Under the pieces are notes generated by a model. The model saw only the letters and a program-made list of their open reading frames with translations, was not told the DNA's origin and searched no databases. A stretch of DNA of 37,623 nt. Origin: Arenibacter troitsensis (GTDB lineage Bacteria > Bacteroidota > Bacteroidia > Flavobacteriales > Flavobacteriaceae). The stretch spans positions 19,274 through 56,896 of the forward strand of contig NZ_FXAO01000005.1 of NCBI RefSeq assembly GCF_900177645.1, given 5' to 3'. A program made the translations under genes and the position numbers. Within the stretch, counting starts at the first letter, position 1. Every line of letters begins with the position of its first letter. Below, piece after piece: positions 37,430 to 37,623 of the stretch.

Positions 37430-37455
37430 GGATTCCAGCCTGTGCAGGAAAGACA
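37430..37455 (+). repeat. 26-bp palindromic repeat, copy R3 (degenerate)
   Basis: Plus orientation, 23 of 26 positions as in R2. With R2 it brackets the GIY-YIG gene as outward-facing inverted repeats ending in TGTC and GACA. Confidence 0.85.
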
Positions 37456-37554
37456 ATTTGGACAAGCAGGGATAGAACTGACAAAAGCCATTCCTGAAGA
37501 CTGTCACTCACATAATCACGAGAAATAATATTTCGTTAAAACACAGACCTACCT

Positions 37555-37580
37555 AGATTCCTGCCTGCGCAGGAATGACA
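37555..37580 (+). repeat. 26-bp palindromic repeat, copy R4
   Basis: Plus orientation, 25 of 26 positions as in R2, differing only in the first base. It lies 125 bp from R3 in the same orientation. Confidence 0.9.
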
Positions 37581-37623
37581 ACTTAATCAACTAGGCAGAC
37601 AGCCAATAAAAGTCATCACTAAA

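Larger units (their letters stand above)
37315..37623. other. Repeat-bearing intergenic region at the right edge
   Basis: No credible gene is seen. It holds the start region of the GIY-YIG gene, repeats R3 and R4, two copies of TAGGCAGACA (37350-37359 and 37592-37601), and an imperfect 8-bp inverted repeat CTACCTAG/CTAGGCAG around R4. Confidence 0.6.

Noticed and set aside
37275..37511. 78-aa minus-strand frame
   Set aside because: Its middle (FPAQAGIHS) is a translation of repeat R3 and its end overlaps the GIY-YIG gene in another frame; frames through such repeats are common artefacts.
36855..37580. Possible CRISPR array from the four 26-bp repeats
   Set aside because: Orientation is mixed, spacing is irregular (101 to 422 bp) and a gene lies between copies; no cas genes are seen.

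Overview
The window looks like chromosomal DNA of a member of the Bacteroidetes, most likely a marine Flavobacteriaceae; the genus cannot be fixed from sequence alone. Signs of this are low GC, the insertion-rich RpoC (1432 aa) and RpoB (1269 aa), promoters of the TTG-N17-20-TAnnTTTG type, almost no Shine-Dalgarno (SD) sequences, a DUF3467 and a DUF2851 protein, a thrombospondin-type-3 surface protein, and the rpsU-xerC-hpf-tRNA-tuf gene order.

Layout. (1) 1-2353, minus: N-terminal 784 codons of a large secreted Ca-binding (TSP3) repeat protein that runs off the left edge. (2) 2968-4930: prfC (plus) facing a DUF3467 gene (minus) across a shared bidirectional terminator. (3) 5042-20135, minus: the translation/transcription core. 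Read in its own direction it is rpsU, xerC, hpf, tRNA-Thr(TGT), tRNA-Tyr(GTA), tRNA-Gly(TCC), tRNA-Thr(GGT), tuf, tRNA-Trp(CCA), secE, nusG, rplK, rplA, rplJ, rplL, rpoB, rpoC. The four-tRNA order followed by tuf is the same as thrU-tyrU-glyT-thrT-tufB of E. coli. Hairpins divide the cluster: a terminator after hpf, a long processing-type stem between tuf and tRNA-Trp, an attenuator-like terminator between rplL and rpoB, and a strong terminator after rpoC. (4) 20204-27666, minus: acyl-CoA dehydrogenase, a membrane-anchored helix-hairpin-helix protein, an alanine/Na+ symporter with an unusual N-terminal extension, a DUF2851-PspC-K+ channel operon, and a rhodanese. (5) 27878-29614, plus: MarR regulator, nitroreductase and YceI-like protein. 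(6) 29684-36826, plus: a complete tryptophan operon trpEGDCFBA with a leader peptide holding three consecutive Trp codons and a transcription attenuator, ending in a small membrane protein. (7) 36855-37623: a small GIY-YIG nuclease gene among four copies of a 26-bp palindromic repeat; two copies flank the gene in inverted orientation.

Most of the window is conserved housekeeping DNA. The best candidate for something not well described is the right end: a single-gene GIY-YIG cassette (36982-37455) bounded by inverted dRS3-like palindromes and with a near-perfect SD, which is rare in this phylum. Other points worth a second look are the trp leader, the 81%-identical terminator copies, one of which lies inside the coding start of the helix-hairpin-helix gene, the tRNA promoter laid over the hpf terminator, and the symporter fusion.
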